From Halomonas elongata DSM 2581 (GTDB lineage Bacteria > Pseudomonadota > Gammaproteobacteria > Pseudomonadales > Halomonadaceae): DNA of 64,000 nt. Position numbers and translations under genes: made by a program. Every line of letters starts with the position of its first letter. The stretch's first letter is position 1. Below, one piece after another: positions 1 through 8,599 of the stretch. Below the pieces are notes generated by a model. The model was not told where the DNA came from. It was given only the letters and a program-made list of their open reading frames with translations, and did no database searches. The stretch covers positions 3,844,001 through 3,908,000 of the forward strand of contig NC_014532.2 of assembly GCF_000196875.2 (NCBI RefSeq), given 5' to 3'.

Positions 1-1101
1 ATGTTCATCCTTGCCGCGGACATCATGACCCGCGGCCAGTCGGCCAACCGACTGATCAATATGGTGATGGCCTTCATCGGCCACATAAAGGGCGGCCTGG
101 CGGTCAGCACGGCGGCTTCCTGCACGCTGTTCGGCGCCGTTTCCGGCTCCACCCAGGCCACCGTGGTGGCAGTCGGCTCTCCGCTGCGCCCGCGCATGCT
201 CAAGGCCGGCTATTCGGACTCCTTCAGCCTGGCGCTGATCATCAATTCCAGCGATATCGCCTTTCTGATTCCACCCAGCATCGGCATGATCATCTACGGG
301 ATCATTTCCGGTACTTCCATCGGCGAGCTGTTCATCGCCGGTATCGGCCCGGGCCTGATGATTCTGGTCATGTTCGCCATCTACTGCGTGATCTACGCCA
401 TCGTCCGCGGTGTGCCCACCGAGCCCAAGGCCAGTTGGGGAGAACGCTTCTCGGCCGTGCGCCTGGCCCTGTGGCCGCTGGGCTTTCCGGTGATCATCAT
501 CGGCGGCATCTACGGCGGCATCTTCAGCCCGACCGAAGCGGCGGCAGCCTGTGTGCTCTATGCGGTACTACTGGAATTCGTGGTCTTCCGCTCGCTGAAG
601 ATCAGCGATATCTACGCCATTGCCAAGTCCACCGGCCTTATCACCGCCGTGGTGTTCATCCTGGTGGCGGTGGGCAACAGCTTCTCGTGGATCATCTCCT
701 TCGCCCAGATTCCCCAGGCTATCCTCGAGGCCGTGGGTATCAACGAGGCGGGGCCGACCGGGGTGCTGATCGCCATCTGTGTCGCCTTCTTCGTCGCCTG
801 CATGTTCGTCGATCCCATCGTGGTGATCCTGGTACTGACACCGGTCTTCGCGCCCGCCATCGAGGCCACCGGCCTCGACCCGGTGCTTGTCGGTATCCTG
901 ATCACGCTGCAGGTGGCCATCGGCTCGGCGACACCGCCCTTCGGTTGCGACATCTTCACTGCCATCGCCATCTTCAAGCGCCCTTACCTGGACGTGATCA
1001 AGGGCACGCCACCCTTCATCTTCATGCTGGTACTGGCGGCCGCGTTGCTGATCCTGTTCCCGCAGATCGCCCTGTTCCTGCGCGATCTCGCTTTCAGGTA
1101 A
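1..1101 (+). CDS. teaC: TRAP transporter large permease, TeaC-like (5' end outside window)
   Basis: This is the C-terminal 366 residues of a DctM-type TRAP large permease. It is the 12-14 TM subunit that uses the Na+ gradient to import solute delivered by a periplasmic binding protein. The visible part is almost entirely hydrophobic helices, with family-typical stretches such as LIPPSIGMIIYG and ATPPFGCDIFT. Family members are about 425 residues, so roughly 60 N-terminal residues lie outside the window; the first ATG seen is internal. The UspA-type gene 32 bp downstream matches the teaABCD arrangement of Halomonas elongata, where TeaABC imports ectoine and hydroxyectoine. The family call is certain. 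The ectoine substrate is inferred from the teaD neighbour. Confidence 0.85.
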   Translation: MFILAADIMTRGQSANRLINMVMAFIGHIKGGLAVSTAASCTLFGAVSGSTQATVVAVGSPLRPRMLKAGYSDSFSLALIINSSDIAFLIPPSIGMIIYGIISGTSIGELFIAGIGPGLMILVMFAIYCVIYAIVRGVPTEPKASWGERFSAVRLALWPLGFPVIIIGGIYGGIFSPTEAAAACVLYAVLLEFVVFRSLKISDIYAIAKSTGLITAVVFILVAVGNSFSWIISFAQIPQAILEAVGINEAGPTGVLIAICVAFFVACMFVDPIVVILVLTPVFAPAIEATGLDPVLVGILITLQVAIGSATPPFGCDIFTAIAIFKRPYLDVIKGTPPFIFMLVLAAALLILFPQIALFLRDLAFR

Positions 1102-1133
1102 GCGGCTCTACCGGATACAAGGAGTAAGGTGAG

Positions 1134-1577
1134 ATGTTCAATCGGATCATGGTGCCGGTCGACGGCTCCAAGGGCGCCGTCAAGGCGCTGGAAAAGGGCG
1201 TGGGCCTGCAGCAACTGACCGGCGCCGAACTCTATATCCTCTGCGTGTTCAAGCACCACAGCCTGCTCGAGGCCTCGCTGTCGATGGTCCGCCCCGAACA
1301 GTTGGACATCCCGGACGACGCCCTCAAGGATTACGCCACCGAGATCGCCGTCCAGGCCAAGACACGCGCCACCGAGTTGGGCGTACCGGCCGACAAGGTG
1401 CGCGCCTTCGTCAAGGGCGGACGCCCCTCGCGCACCATCGTGCGCTTCGCCCGCAAGCGAGAGTGCGACCTGGTCGTGATCGGTGCCCAGGGCACCAACG
1501 GCGACAAGAGCCTGCTGCTGGGCAGTGTCGCCCAGCGTGTCGCCGGCTCGGCGCACTGTCCCGTCCTGGTCGTCTGA
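1134..1577 (+). CDS. teaD: Universal stress protein TeaD, regulator of the ectoine TRAP transporter
   Basis: This is a 147-residue single-domain UspA-fold protein. It begins [12 protein letters not shown], the usual first beta strand. It ends with the ATP-binding signature: [15 protein letters not shown] (G-x2-G-x9-G-S type) followed by CPVLVV. TeaD in H. elongata is an ATP-binding Usp that dampens TeaABC activity. The position directly after the large permease and the ATP motif support the same role here. The start has an AAGGAG sequence about 8 bp upstream. Confidence 0.88.
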   Translation: MFNRIMVPVDGSKGAVKALEKGVGLQQLTGAELYILCVFKHHSLLEASLSMVRPEQLDIPDDALKDYATEIAVQAKTRATELGVPADKVRAFVKGGRPSRTIVRFARKRECDLVVIGAQGTNGDKSLLLGSVAQRVAGSAHCPVLVV

Positions 1578-1609
1578 CGCTTTCCCGCGCCGGTTCATCG
1601 GACCAGATA

Positions 1610-1632
1610 CCGCATCCAGCACATGGATGCGG
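1610..1632 (+). terminator. Hairpin after teaD, possible operon end
   Basis: An 8-bp perfect stem (CCGCATCC / GGATGCGG) with a 7-nt loop lies 33 bp after the teaD stop and ahead of the FKBP gene. No T-tract follows, so it may be only an mRNA-end stabilising stem. Confidence 0.35.
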
Positions 1633-1709
1633 AACCCGTCCGGCCCTGTTAGAGTCCCATGGGTTCCATACACTCATGGCGCCAAGGCGCCGGACTACAA
1701 GGCTTTTCC

Positions 1710-2462
1710 ATGAAGACACTGCTGACTTCCGCGTCACTGGCGGCTCTGTTGACCGCCGCTCCCTTGGCACTGGCCGCTCCCGACTCCGATCAGGAACGAC
1801 TGGGCTACAGCCTCGGCGTGACCCTGGGCAAGAGCATCCAGCAGGATGTCTCCGACCTCGACATCGACTCTTTCACCCAGGCCATCCGTGACGTCTACGC
1901 CGGTGATGAGCTGGCCATGACCGACCAGGAAATGGCCGACACCCTGGCCAAGTTCCAGCAGCAGGCCCAGGAGAAGCGCGCCGCCGAAGCCGAGAAACGT
2001 GCCGAGGCCAACAAGGCCGAAGGCGAAGCCTACCTCGAGGAAAACGCGGAAAAGGACGGCGTCACAGTCACCGACTCGGGCCTGCAGTATCGTGAACTGG
2101 AATCCGGCGACGGCGCCACGCCGAGTGCTGAAGACACCGTCAAGGTCAACTATGAAGGCAAGCTGATCGACGGCACCGTCTTCGACAGCTCCTATGAACG
2201 CGGTGAGCCGGTTAGCTTCCGTGTCGGCCAGGTCATCGACGGTTGGCAGGAAGCCCTGCAGCTGATGAGCGTGGGCGACACCTGGGAGATCGCGATTCCC
2301 TCCGACCTGGCCTACGGCGCCCAGGGCCAGGGGCCGATCGGTCCCAACGAAACCCTGATCTTCAAGGTCGAGCTGCTCGACGTCACGCCCGCCGAAGCCG
2401 CCGAGAGCGCCAGTGACGAACAAAGCGCCGACACCGAAGGCGACGACGCCTCCGCCGAGTAA
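1710..2462 (+). CDS. FKBP-type peptidyl-prolyl cis-trans isomerase, exported
   Basis: This 250-residue protein resembles FkpA/FklB/Mip. A signal peptide (MKTLLTSASLAALLTAAPLALA) is followed by the helical dimerisation region starting SDQERLGYSLGV, with a long Glu/Ala/Lys-rich coiled stretch. The FKBP domain then covers about residues 130-230, with VKVNYEGKLIDGTVFDSS and the C-terminal FKVELLDV strand. The last about 20 residues are an acidic Ser/Asp/Glu tail. It should fold or isomerise prolyl bonds in envelope proteins. The start at 1710 was chosen because it begins directly with the signal peptide; an in-frame ATG at 1659 would put 17 extra residues before it. Confidence 0.9.
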   Translation: MKTLLTSASLAALLTAAPLALAAPDSDQERLGYSLGVTLGKSIQQDVSDLDIDSFTQAIRDVYAGDELAMTDQEMADTLAKFQQQAQEKRAAEAEKRAEANKAEGEAYLEENAEKDGVTVTDSGLQYRELESGDGATPSAEDTVKVNYEGKLIDGTVFDSSYERGEPVSFRVGQVIDGWQEALQLMSVGDTWEIAIPSDLAYGAQGQGPIGPNETLIFKVELLDVTPAEAAESASDEQSADTEGDDASAE

Positions 2463-2485
2463 CGCCTGGACATCACGTCCCTCGC

Positions 2486-2511
2486 ACGGCCGGCTCCATG
2501 GAGCCGGCCGT
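2486..2511. terminator. 26-bp perfect palindrome between convergent genes
   Basis: The arms ACGGCCGGCTCCA and TGGAGCCGGCCGT form a perfect 26-bp palindrome. It sits between the stop codons of the FKBP gene (+) and the SCO1-like gene (-). Placement suggests a bidirectional transcription end, although no clear T-run follows on either side. Confidence 0.5.
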
Positions 2512-2535
2512 CGTCGTTCAGGCCGGAAGCGTCGC

Positions 2536-3132
2536 TCACATGGCGTCGAGCGCCTCGTCCAGCGCTGCCTTGAGCGGGCCCGGCGTCGGCGAATGCAGGA
2601 CACGCCGGTGGATCTCGCCGTGCCGATCCACCAGATAGAGCGAGGCGGTGTGGTCGACGGTATACTCCATGGCCGATTCCGGCGCCTCGACCTTGCGCCA
2701 CACCACGCCGTAGCGCTCGGCGATCTCCTCGATCTGCTCAATGCTGCCGGTCGCTCCGATGAAGTCCTCGCCGAAAGAGGCGAGATACTCCTCTAGCCTT
2801 GCCAGAGTATCGCGCTCGGGATCGACGGAAATCATCACCGGCACCACCCGCTCGCGACGCTCGGCGGGTAGCTGCTGGCGTACCTGACGCACCACCGCCA
2901 GGCTCATGGGGCAGACATCCGGGCACCAGGTATAACCGAAGAAGATCACCGCGAGCTGGTCCTCATCCAGCCGGGACAGCGCAAACTCACCCTGGGTCGA
3001 CGGCAAGACGATGGGGCCGCCCTCCGGTTCACCCTCGCCCTTACCGTTCCACCACTGATGGGCCAGCAGGCCGATCGCCGCCAACAGCACGACTCCCACT
3101 ACCGCCAGGTATCGCCAACGCCGTGTCACCAT
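2536..3132 (-). CDS. SCO1/SenC/PrrC family copper chaperone
   Basis: This 198-residue protein has one N-terminal membrane anchor (RRWRYLAVVGVVLLAAIGLLA) and a periplasmic thioredoxin-fold domain. The Cu ligands are visible: the CxxxC motif in WCPDVCP and the later His in VDHTASLYLV. The protein delivers Cu to the CuA site of cytochrome c oxidase or acts as a thiol-redox protein. The start at 3132 is preceded by AAGGAG 7 bp upstream; a longer in-frame ATG at 3198 lacks such a site. No cytochrome oxidase gene is seen in the window. Confidence 0.88.
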   Translation of the reverse strand: MVTRRWRYLAVVGVVLLAAIGLLAHQWWNGKGEGEPEGGPIVLPSTQGEFALSRLDEDQLAVIFFGYTWCPDVCPMSLAVVRQVRQQLPAERRERVVPVMISVDPERDTLARLEEYLASFGEDFIGATGSIEQIEEIAERYGVVWRKVEAPESAMEYTVDHTASLYLVDRHGEIHRRVLHSPTPGPLKAALDEALDAM

Positions 3133-3309
3133 GGGTCGCTCCTTGTCCGCTGACGCCACGCCCGCATCACGAGCACTCGAACGGGGCGATGAAGTCACGC
3201 CGCCGATGATGGCAAGATAGCCCCTTGGGATAGTCCCTTGAAAGCATCGGCTCCAGGCCTTTGCCGAACGCGGCTGGCCTGTCGCGAGCCGAACCTAGGA
3301 GGAGATGTC

Positions 3310-4224
3310 ATGGAAGGCGTGGCGGGAGCCCTGGGCCCCCTCTTTCTGTTGATTCTGCTGGGCGCGCTGCTCGGCCGTCTCGACCAGCCCGGGGGCGATT
3401 TCTGGCCACGGATGGAGCGGCTGATCTATTTCCTGCTGTTCCCCGCCATGCTGCTCTCGACCCTGGCCGGCGCCGATATCCATCAGGTGCCGGTAGGCCG
3501 CCTGGCCCTGGTACTGCTCGGCACCATGAGCTTGCTGGGAGTGGCGCTCTGGATCGCGAACCGCTGGCTGGGCCTGGCGGCACCGGCCTTCACCTCGGTG
3601 TTTCAGGGTGCCCTGCGCTTCAATACCTATGTCGGCGTGGCCGGCGCTGCCGCGTTGCACGGCGAGGCCGGTGCCACCGTCGCGGCGGTGGCCGTGGCAC
3701 TGATGGTGCCGGTCGTGAACGTCCTGTGCGTCACCAGCTTCGTCGCCGCCGGCACTCTCGGCACCGGCGGCTTGCGCGCGAGCCTGGCGGCCCTGGCCCG
3801 CAACCCCCTGATCCTGGCCTGCCTGCTGGGCATCGCCCTGAACCTCAGCGGCATCGGCCTGCCCGGCTGGAGCGCTCCCACGGTGGAACTGCTCGGTCGA
3901 GCCGCCCTGCCGCTCGGCCTGGTGGCAGTAGGCGTCGCCCTGCGACCACAAGCGTTATTACGACTCGATCTCGGCGTCTGGGCCGCCAACCTGGCCAAGC
4001 TGGTCCTGATGCCGGCCCTGGTGCTCGGCTTTGCCCTGGTCCTGCGCCTGGATCCGGTCAGTCGAGATATCGCCCTGTTGTTCGCCGCGCTGCCCACCGC
4101 CACGTCCGCCTATATCCTGGCCCGCCAGCTCGGCGGCGATGCCGAGCTGATGGCCGCCCTGATCACCGGTCAAACGCTGCTCGCCATGGCCTCGCTGCCC
4201 CTGTGGCTACGCCTGGTTGGTTGA
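3310..4224 (+). CDS. AEC family (auxin efflux carrier-like) transporter
   Basis: This 304-residue polytopic membrane protein has about ten hydrophobic segments in two five-helix halves, as in the AEC/BART family (malonate/malate carriers MdcF, MleP). N-terminal features include LGPLFLLILLGALLG and the GxFRxN-like segment ALRFNTYVGVAG. The second half ends with LPTATSAYILARQLGGD, typical of AEC members. The substrate cannot be told from sequence. AGGAGGA lies 7 bp before the ATG at 3310, so the upstream in-frame start at 3238 is disfavoured. Confidence 0.8.
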   Translation: MEGVAGALGPLFLLILLGALLGRLDQPGGDFWPRMERLIYFLLFPAMLLSTLAGADIHQVPVGRLALVLLGTMSLLGVALWIANRWLGLAAPAFTSVFQGALRFNTYVGVAGAAALHGEAGATVAAVAVALMVPVVNVLCVTSFVAAGTLGTGGLRASLAALARNPLILACLLGIALNLSGIGLPGWSAPTVELLGRAALPLGLVAVGVALRPQALLRLDLGVWAANLAKLVLMPALVLGFALVLRLDPVSRDIALLFAALPTATSAYILARQLGGDAELMAALITGQTLLAMASLPLWLRLVG

Positions 4225-4264
4225 TCGAGCATGGCGGGAGCACTCTAAACAAAGCACTTAATAA

Positions 4265-4312
4265 AAAAAATTCTCGTTTGCGTTGACAGGTCAAATGAGA
4301 ATGATTTACTCT
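4265..4312 (+). promoter_or_regulatory. Candidate Fur-controlled promoter
   Basis: A consensus -35 box TTGACA (4283-4288) is followed at 18 bp by TACTCT (4307-4312) as a weak -10. The spacer and -10 overlap TGAGAATGATTTACT (4296-4310). This matches the 7-1-7 Fur consensus TGATAATnATTATCA at 10 of 14 defined positions. A second, inverted copy (4265-4280) matches the reverse complement of 4292-4307 at 13 of 16 positions and sits just upstream of the -35. Two opposed Fur boxes over a promoter would repress it when iron is plentiful. Regulator assignment is inferred from the motif only. Confidence 0.6.
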
Positions 4313-4318
4313 TCATCA

Positions 4319-4438
4319 CATGGCGTTGATGAGGCGCCATGCTTGGGCAAGGTTCCTGCCAGTCTCTTGCTCAGGTTTCTCCTCCTCATTGCTAGTCACG
4401 GTCTTTTGCCGCCCCGCCCAGGGCGGCTTTCTTTTTTT
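4319..4438 (+). ncRNA. Candidate Fur-regulated small RNA (RyhB/PrrF-like in logic)
   Basis: This is a compact transcription unit with no credible ORF. It contains a perfect 7-bp 5' stem-loop (CATGGCG, 4319-4325, with CGCCATG, 4335-4341) just after the promoter. A pyrimidine-rich unstructured middle carries CTCCTCCTCATT (4379-4390), which is complementary to purine-rich Shine-Dalgarno sequences. A strong intrinsic terminator closes the unit: stem GCCGCCC/GGGCGGC (4408-4427), then TTTCTTTTTTT. A transcript of about 120 nt is predicted. No homology to RyhB or PrrF is claimed; the likeness is in promoter, size and terminator layout. Confidence 0.55.
4408..4438 (+). terminator. Intrinsic terminator of the candidate sRNA
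   Basis: A perfect 7-bp GC stem (4408-4414 / 4421-4427) with a 6-nt loop is followed by an 11-nt tract of ten T and one C. It lies 35 bp before the stop codon of the convergent LysR gene. Confidence 0.85.
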
Positions 4439-4472
4439 GGACCTCATCACGCTCGAGCCCTGCCGATGCTCG

Positions 4473-5357
4473 TCACTGCCGCTGCCCGAGCTGCCGCTTG
4501 ACCAGTTCACCCAGCGCCTCCACCGCTGGCCAGGATGCCGCGGAAACTTGTCGCCCATAGTGGAGCTGAGCCTCGCAGCCCCGCAGAACAGGCAGGCCTT
4601 CCGCTTCCCCCAGCTCCCGCATGGCCGGCGTCAGACGATCACGCTCGAGGATGCTCACCGCCAGCCCCGACTCCACCGCGGTTTCCACCGCATGGATGCT
4701 GGTACTGGTGAAGACCGCGTGCCAGGGACGATCAATCGCCCCCAATGCCTCGACCCCCAGCTGCCGATAAGGACAATCCTCGGGGTGGAGCGCCAACGGC
4801 AGGGGTTGATCCGCCGTCAACACGAGTTCCCGGGCCCCGGCCCAGACCGGCGTGGAGCGCCACAACGGCTCGCCGCCACTGAGCCGATGGGGCCGATCGA
4901 GGGCCACGATCAGTGACAGCTCGCCCCGCTCGAGACGACGTGCCAGTTCGCCACTGGGCGCCGTGACCGCCTCCAGCACCACGTCCGGATGCCGTGCCAG
5001 GAAATCCGGCAGCAGGCGTCCGACCAGTCGACTGGCGTAATCCTCCGGCATGCCGAAACGCACCTGCCCGCTCAGCCCTCGCCCACTGATCCTCGCGACC
5101 AGGCCATCGTGTCTGCGCAGCAGTTCCCGCGCTTCGCCCAGCAGGGCCTCGCCATTGGGCGTCGGTGTGACGCCCCGCGCCCCTCGTATCAGCAGCGTGG
5201 TATCCAGCCGCGCCTCCAGTCGCTTGATCTGCATGCTCAACGCACTGACGGTGCGATGGCGCTGCTCGGCCGCCGCCGCCAGAGTGCCCAGCCGCGCAAC
5301 CGCCACGAAGCTGCGCAGCGCCTCGAGGTCCAGCGAGTCCGACAAGACTTCAGCCAT
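4473..5357 (-). CDS. LysR family transcriptional regulator
   Basis: This 294-residue protein has an N-terminal winged helix-turn-helix at about residues 10-68. It reads LEALRSFVAVARLGTLAAAAE, with the recognition helix around SALSMQIKRLEARL. The C-terminal substrate-binding domain follows. The gene is divergent from the EamA transporter at 5468 with a 110-bp gap. Regulation of that transporter is therefore the simplest guess, by analogy with other LysR/exporter pairs. The ligand is unknown. Confidence 0.85.
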   Translation of the reverse strand: MAEVLSDSLDLEALRSFVAVARLGTLAAAAEQRHRTVSALSMQIKRLEARLDTTLLIRGARGVTPTPNGEALLGEARELLRRHDGLVARISGRGLSGQVRFGMPEDYASRLVGRLLPDFLARHPDVVLEAVTAPSGELARRLERGELSLIVALDRPHRLSGGEPLWRSTPVWAGARELVLTADQPLPLALHPEDCPYRQLGVEALGAIDRPWHAVFTSTSIHAVETAVESGLAVSILERDRLTPAMRELGEAEGLPVLRGCEAQLHYGRQVSAASWPAVEALGELVKRQLGQRQ

Positions 5358-5467
5358 ATTGAATGCTCGCTACAATAAGTTTCGATTCACGAAACACTTT
5401 AGACCCGTCAGGCTATCCAGACCAGCGAACCAGACCCACCATCCCAGGCGCCAAGTCCGGAGGTAGC

Positions 5468-6595
5468 ATGACGGGCACCACACATCGACTTCGACACATC
5501 GCGCTATCACGCTTTTCACCGGCCATGGGCGGCCTGGCCGTGGCTATCGGTTTCGTGGTGTGCTGGAGCAGTGGCTTCGTGGGCAGCCGGCTGGCGGTCG
5601 CCATCGACACGCCGGTCGTGGCGCTCTATGCCTGGCGCTTCGCCCTGGCCACGCTGCTGGCCGGGGGCTGGTGGTGGTGGCGATCCCGCCGGCGCGCCGA
5701 GCGCGGTCTGGATCGCCGGGCACTGGCGCACGAGGCACTGGTCGGCAGCCTGACCGTAGGTGGTTACTTGCTGACCATGCTGCTGGCGGTCAAGGCGGGC
5801 GTCAGCGCCGAGGTCGCGGCACTGATCGGCGCGCTCCAGCCATTGGCGGCCATCACCCTGGCCAGTGGCTGGCTCGGTGAGCACACCCGCCCCTTGCAGT
5901 GGCTGGGCATGACGGTGGCAACCCTGGGCGCCGCTTTGAGCGTCCTGGACGATCTGCGGGATGTCGGCGGTGCACCGCTCTGGGCTTACGGCCTGCCGTT
6001 GCTGGCCGTGGCCTGCGTGACCCTGGGCAGTGCCCTCACGGCGCGGCAACCGGTGGCGCTACCGCTGGAAGCTCGCCTGACCGCACAGCTGACGGCCGCC
6101 ACTGGCGTCTTCTTCCTCGCCGCTATCGGCATGGGCAGCTCCCTGGCACCACCGGCACCGAGCCAGGACACCCTGACGGCCCTGGCCTGGCTGATCGTGC
6201 TGGCCACCTTCGGCGGTTACGGTTTCTTCGTGGAAAGCCTGCGGCGCTTCGGCGTGGGACACAGCGCCGGCCTGATCGCGCTGACACCGGCGGTGACGCT
6301 CGCCTGGACGGCGCTGATGTTCGGTGAGCTCCCGGGCATGCTGGGGGCCATCGGCATGCTGCTCGGCCTCATCGGCGCCGGTGCCGCCCTGTACGCCGGC
6401 CGCCAGCGAGGACGCGGCGCAGGAGGACACGTCGACACGGCAAGTCCGACAGGCCGCTGGAGCGAACGCCCTGCCATGCGTCCCACAGCTCCGGCGTCGA
6501 CCCTCGACCGCAGTGGCGTCAGCCGTCGTCGCGACGGTGAATCAGATCCCAGACACCATGTCCCAGACGCTCCCCGCGGGCCTCGAACTTGGTGA
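5468..6595 (+). CDS. EamA/DMT family transporter (RhaT/YdcZ type exporter)
   Basis: This 375-residue protein has about ten TM helices in two EamA repeats. The first repeat begins [22 protein letters not shown], typical of metabolite exporters. Family members are about 300 residues. The last about 70 residues here (from [12 protein letters not shown]) are polar, low-complexity and overlap the 3' end of trmB on the other strand by 77 bp. AGGTAG precedes the ATG at 5468. The substrate is unknown; amino acid or metabolite efflux is common for the family. Confidence 0.8.
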   Translation: MTGTTHRLRHIALSRFSPAMGGLAVAIGFVVCWSSGFVGSRLAVAIDTPVVALYAWRFALATLLAGGWWWWRSRRRAERGLDRRALAHEALVGSLTVGGYLLTMLLAVKAGVSAEVAALIGALQPLAAITLASGWLGEHTRPLQWLGMTVATLGAALSVLDDLRDVGGAPLWAYGLPLLAVACVTLGSALTARQPVALPLEARLTAQLTAATGVFFLAAIGMGSSLAPPAPSQDTLTALAWLIVLATFGGYGFFVESLRRFGVGHSAGLIALTPAVTLAWTALMFGELPGMLGAIGMLLGLIGAGAALYAGRQRGRGAGGHVDTASPTGRWSERPAMRPTAPASTLDRSGVSRRRDGESDPRHHVPDAPRGPRTW

Positions 6596-7250
6596 GCGGG
6601 CGATAGGCAGGACGCGGCACATAGGGTGCGGTATCCGCATCGGCGGTATTGGCATAGCCTGGCGCCTCCACCATCACCTCGGCCATCCACTCTGCGTAGG
6701 CCTCCCAGTCGGTGGCCATGTGCAGGGTGCCGCCCGGCTTGAGACGGGTGCGAACCAACTCGACGAAGGCCGGCTGGACGATGCGCCGCTTGTGATGCTT
6801 CTTCTTCGGCCAGGGGTCGGGGAAGAATAGCTGGACGGTGTCCAGGCTGGACTCGGGCAGGCAGCGCTCGAGCACTGCCAGGGCATCCTCGCGGTAGACC
6901 CGCAGGTTGGTGAGACCACGCTTGTCGGCCTCGTCGAGCAGCTTGCCGACGCCGGGGGCATGCACCTCGATACCGATGAAGTCGGTATCGGGATGCGATT
7001 CGGCCTGTTCGATCAGCGACGCGCCCATGCCGAAACCGATCTCCACCACGCGGGGCGCCCGGCGCCCGAACAGGGCATCCAGATCCTGGCGCCCCTCATC
7101 GAGCGTCATGCCCAGGCGTGGCCAGACCTCCTCGAGGCCGCGGGTCTGGGCGGCCGTCATGCGACCGGCGCGCAGCACATAACTCTTGATGCCGCGACGA
7201 TGCAGCGGGGCGTCCGGGCTCTCGGGACCGGTGGTATCGGGTTCGTTCAT
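6519..7250 (-). CDS. trmB: tRNA (guanine-N7-)-methyltransferase TrmB
   Basis: This 243-residue SAM-dependent enzyme makes m7G46 in tRNA. Motif [13 protein letters not shown], the acidic FIGIEVH strand and the TrmB hallmark [17 protein letters not shown] are all present, followed by [20 protein letters not shown]. Length is normal for the family (about 240). It is transcribed away from thiG with an 84-bp gap and its 3' end overlaps the EamA gene. Confidence 0.96.
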   Translation of the reverse strand: MNEPDTTGPESPDAPLHRRGIKSYVLRAGRMTAAQTRGLEEVWPRLGMTLDEGRQDLDALFGRRAPRVVEIGFGMGASLIEQAESHPDTDFIGIEVHAPGVGKLLDEADKRGLTNLRVYREDALAVLERCLPESSLDTVQLFFPDPWPKKKHHKRRIVQPAFVELVRTRLKPGGTLHMATDWEAYAEWMAEVMVEAPGYANTADADTAPYVPRPAYRPLTKFEARGERLGHGVWDLIHRRDDG

Positions 7251-7334
7251 GCGTGGTTCACTATCGGGTCACTGGGTCGGAAAACGTTATCGGAAAACCC
7301 CTCCGGCAACGCCGGCACGGGCAATCGGCAGCGA

Positions 7335-8132
7335 TCAGGCGTTGATGCGGCCACTCATGGGCGAAGACGCCTCGGCCTCCTGGCGACGCGGCATGCGACC
7401 GGCCAGGAAGGCCTCACGCCCGGCGTTCACCGCCTGTCGCATGGCGCTGGCCATCAGCACCGGCTGCCGGGCATGGGCGATGGCGGAGTTCATCAGCACA
7501 CCATCGCAGCCCAGCTCCATGGCCTGGGCAGCCTCGGAGGCAGTACCGATGCCGGCGTCGATCAGGACCGGCACGCTGGCCTGTTCGATGATCAGGCGAA
7601 TGTTGTGGGGATTCTGGATGCCGTGGCCGGAGCCGATCAGCGAACCGAGCGGCATCACCGCGCAGCAGCCCAGGCGCTCGAGTTCACGGGCAACGATGGG
7701 ATCGTCGCTGGTGTACACCATGACATCGAAGCCGTCGTTGACCAGCGTCTCGGCGGCGGACAGGGTCTCCACGACATTGGGATAGAGGGTCGACTCGTCG
7801 CCCAGCACCTCGAGCTTGACCAGGTTGTGGCCATCCAGCAGTTCCCGGGCCAGGCGGCAGGTACGCACTGCGTCCTTGGCGGTGAAGCAGCCGGCGGTAT
7901 TGGGCAGCAGGGTATAACGCTCCGGGGACACCACATCGAGCAGATTCGGCGCCGACGCATCCTGTCCCAGATTGGTGCGGCGAACCGCGAAGGTCACCAC
8001 CTCGGCTCCGCTGGCAGCGATCGCCGCGCCGGCCTCATCGAAATCGCGATACTTGCCGGTCCCCACCAGCAACCGCGAGCTGAATTCACGGCCGGCGACC
8101 CGCAGCGGCGTATCCTGAATGAAATCGGTCAT
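7335..8132 (-). CDS. thiG: Thiazole synthase ThiG
   Basis: This 265-residue TIM-barrel enzyme makes the thiazole phosphate of thiamine from deoxyxylulose-5-phosphate, glycine-derived iminoglycine and ThiS thiocarboxylate. The Schiff-base lysine region [16 protein letters not shown] and the phosphate-binding stretches [14 protein letters not shown] and [13 protein letters not shown] are visible. An AGGAG lies 10 bp before the ATG. thiS is 165 bp upstream on the same strand, consistent with a thiS-thiG unit. thiM-thiE are elsewhere in the window at 25.8 kb. Confidence 0.95.
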   Translation of the reverse strand: MTDFIQDTPLRVAGREFSSRLLVGTGKYRDFDEAGAAIAASGAEVVTFAVRRTNLGQDASAPNLLDVVSPERYTLLPNTAGCFTAKDAVRTCRLARELLDGHNLVKLEVLGDESTLYPNVVETLSAAETLVNDGFDVMVYTSDDPIVARELERLGCCAVMPLGSLIGSGHGIQNPHNIRLIIEQASVPVLIDAGIGTASEAAQAMELGCDGVLMNSAIAHARQPVLMASAMRQAVNAGREAFLAGRMPRRQEAEASSPMSGRINA

Positions 8133-8218
8133 GCGTGTTGAGACTCCTGTGGCTCGTGAATGACGATGCTGGCGGTGTGCGTCCGGGCGCCGGAAGTCGG
8201 CGAGCGAAGGTAGGCAAG

Positions 8219-8253
8219 AATTGTCGAGAGAACGTACGACTCTTGAGACAATT
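8219..8253. other. Inverted repeat in the thiS-thiG interval
   Basis: The arms AATTGTC and GACAATT are 21 bp apart, with a weaker inner AGAG/CTCT pairing. The + strand side is followed by TTTTT, but no + strand gene ends here. On the - strand it lies in the leader of thiG, downstream of thiS. It could be an attenuator or an operator; no TPP-riboswitch core (CTGAGA) is seen here. Confidence 0.3.
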
Positions 8254-8297
8254 TTTAACGCCGTATATAGCCGAGCGCAGGCACTTCCCGGGCAGGC

Positions 8298-8498
8298 CTA
8301 GCCGCCGCCGATCGCATGGACGATTTCCACCCGATCCCCATCGGCCAGGCGCGTATCACCATGGACGCTCTTCGGCACGATCTCCTCATTGACCTCCACG
8401 GCGATGCGTCGGCCGGTCAGGCCAAGGGTCTCGACCAGTTGCGCGACCGAAATCTCGCTGTCCAGATGTTTCGCTTCGCCATTGAGATGAATCTGCAT
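8298..8498 (-). CDS. thiS: Sulfur carrier protein ThiS
   Basis: This is a 66-residue ubiquitin-like protein ending in the required Gly-Gly (VHAIGGG). That terminus is adenylated and thiocarboxylated to donate sulfur to ThiG. The start at 8498 (MQIHLNGEAKHL) fits the usual ThiS N-terminus (MQI-x-LNG); an in-frame start 15 bp further upstream adds five residues. It is transcribed with thiG downstream. Confidence 0.95.
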   Translation of the reverse strand: MQIHLNGEAKHLDSEISVAQLVETLGLTGRRIAVEVNEEIVPKSVHGDTRLADGDRVEIVHAIGGG

Positions 8499-8599
8499 GG
8501 CATCCTCTTGCATCTCGTCAGTGGCTTTCGCGGGGCACTATTGTAGCGCCTCAGTCGCGCGGCGGGTACGGTAAGCGCGTCACCGATGGAGAATCCACG

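Noticed and set aside
1..1101. teaC beginning at its ATG at base 1 as a shortened gene
   Set aside because: The ATG is an internal Met at the window edge. The missing about 60 residues lie outside the window, so there is no evidence of real truncation.
8219..8253. A + strand terminator in the thiS-thiG gap
   Set aside because: The stem is followed by Ts on the + strand, but no + strand gene ends nearby, so it is listed only as an inverted repeat.
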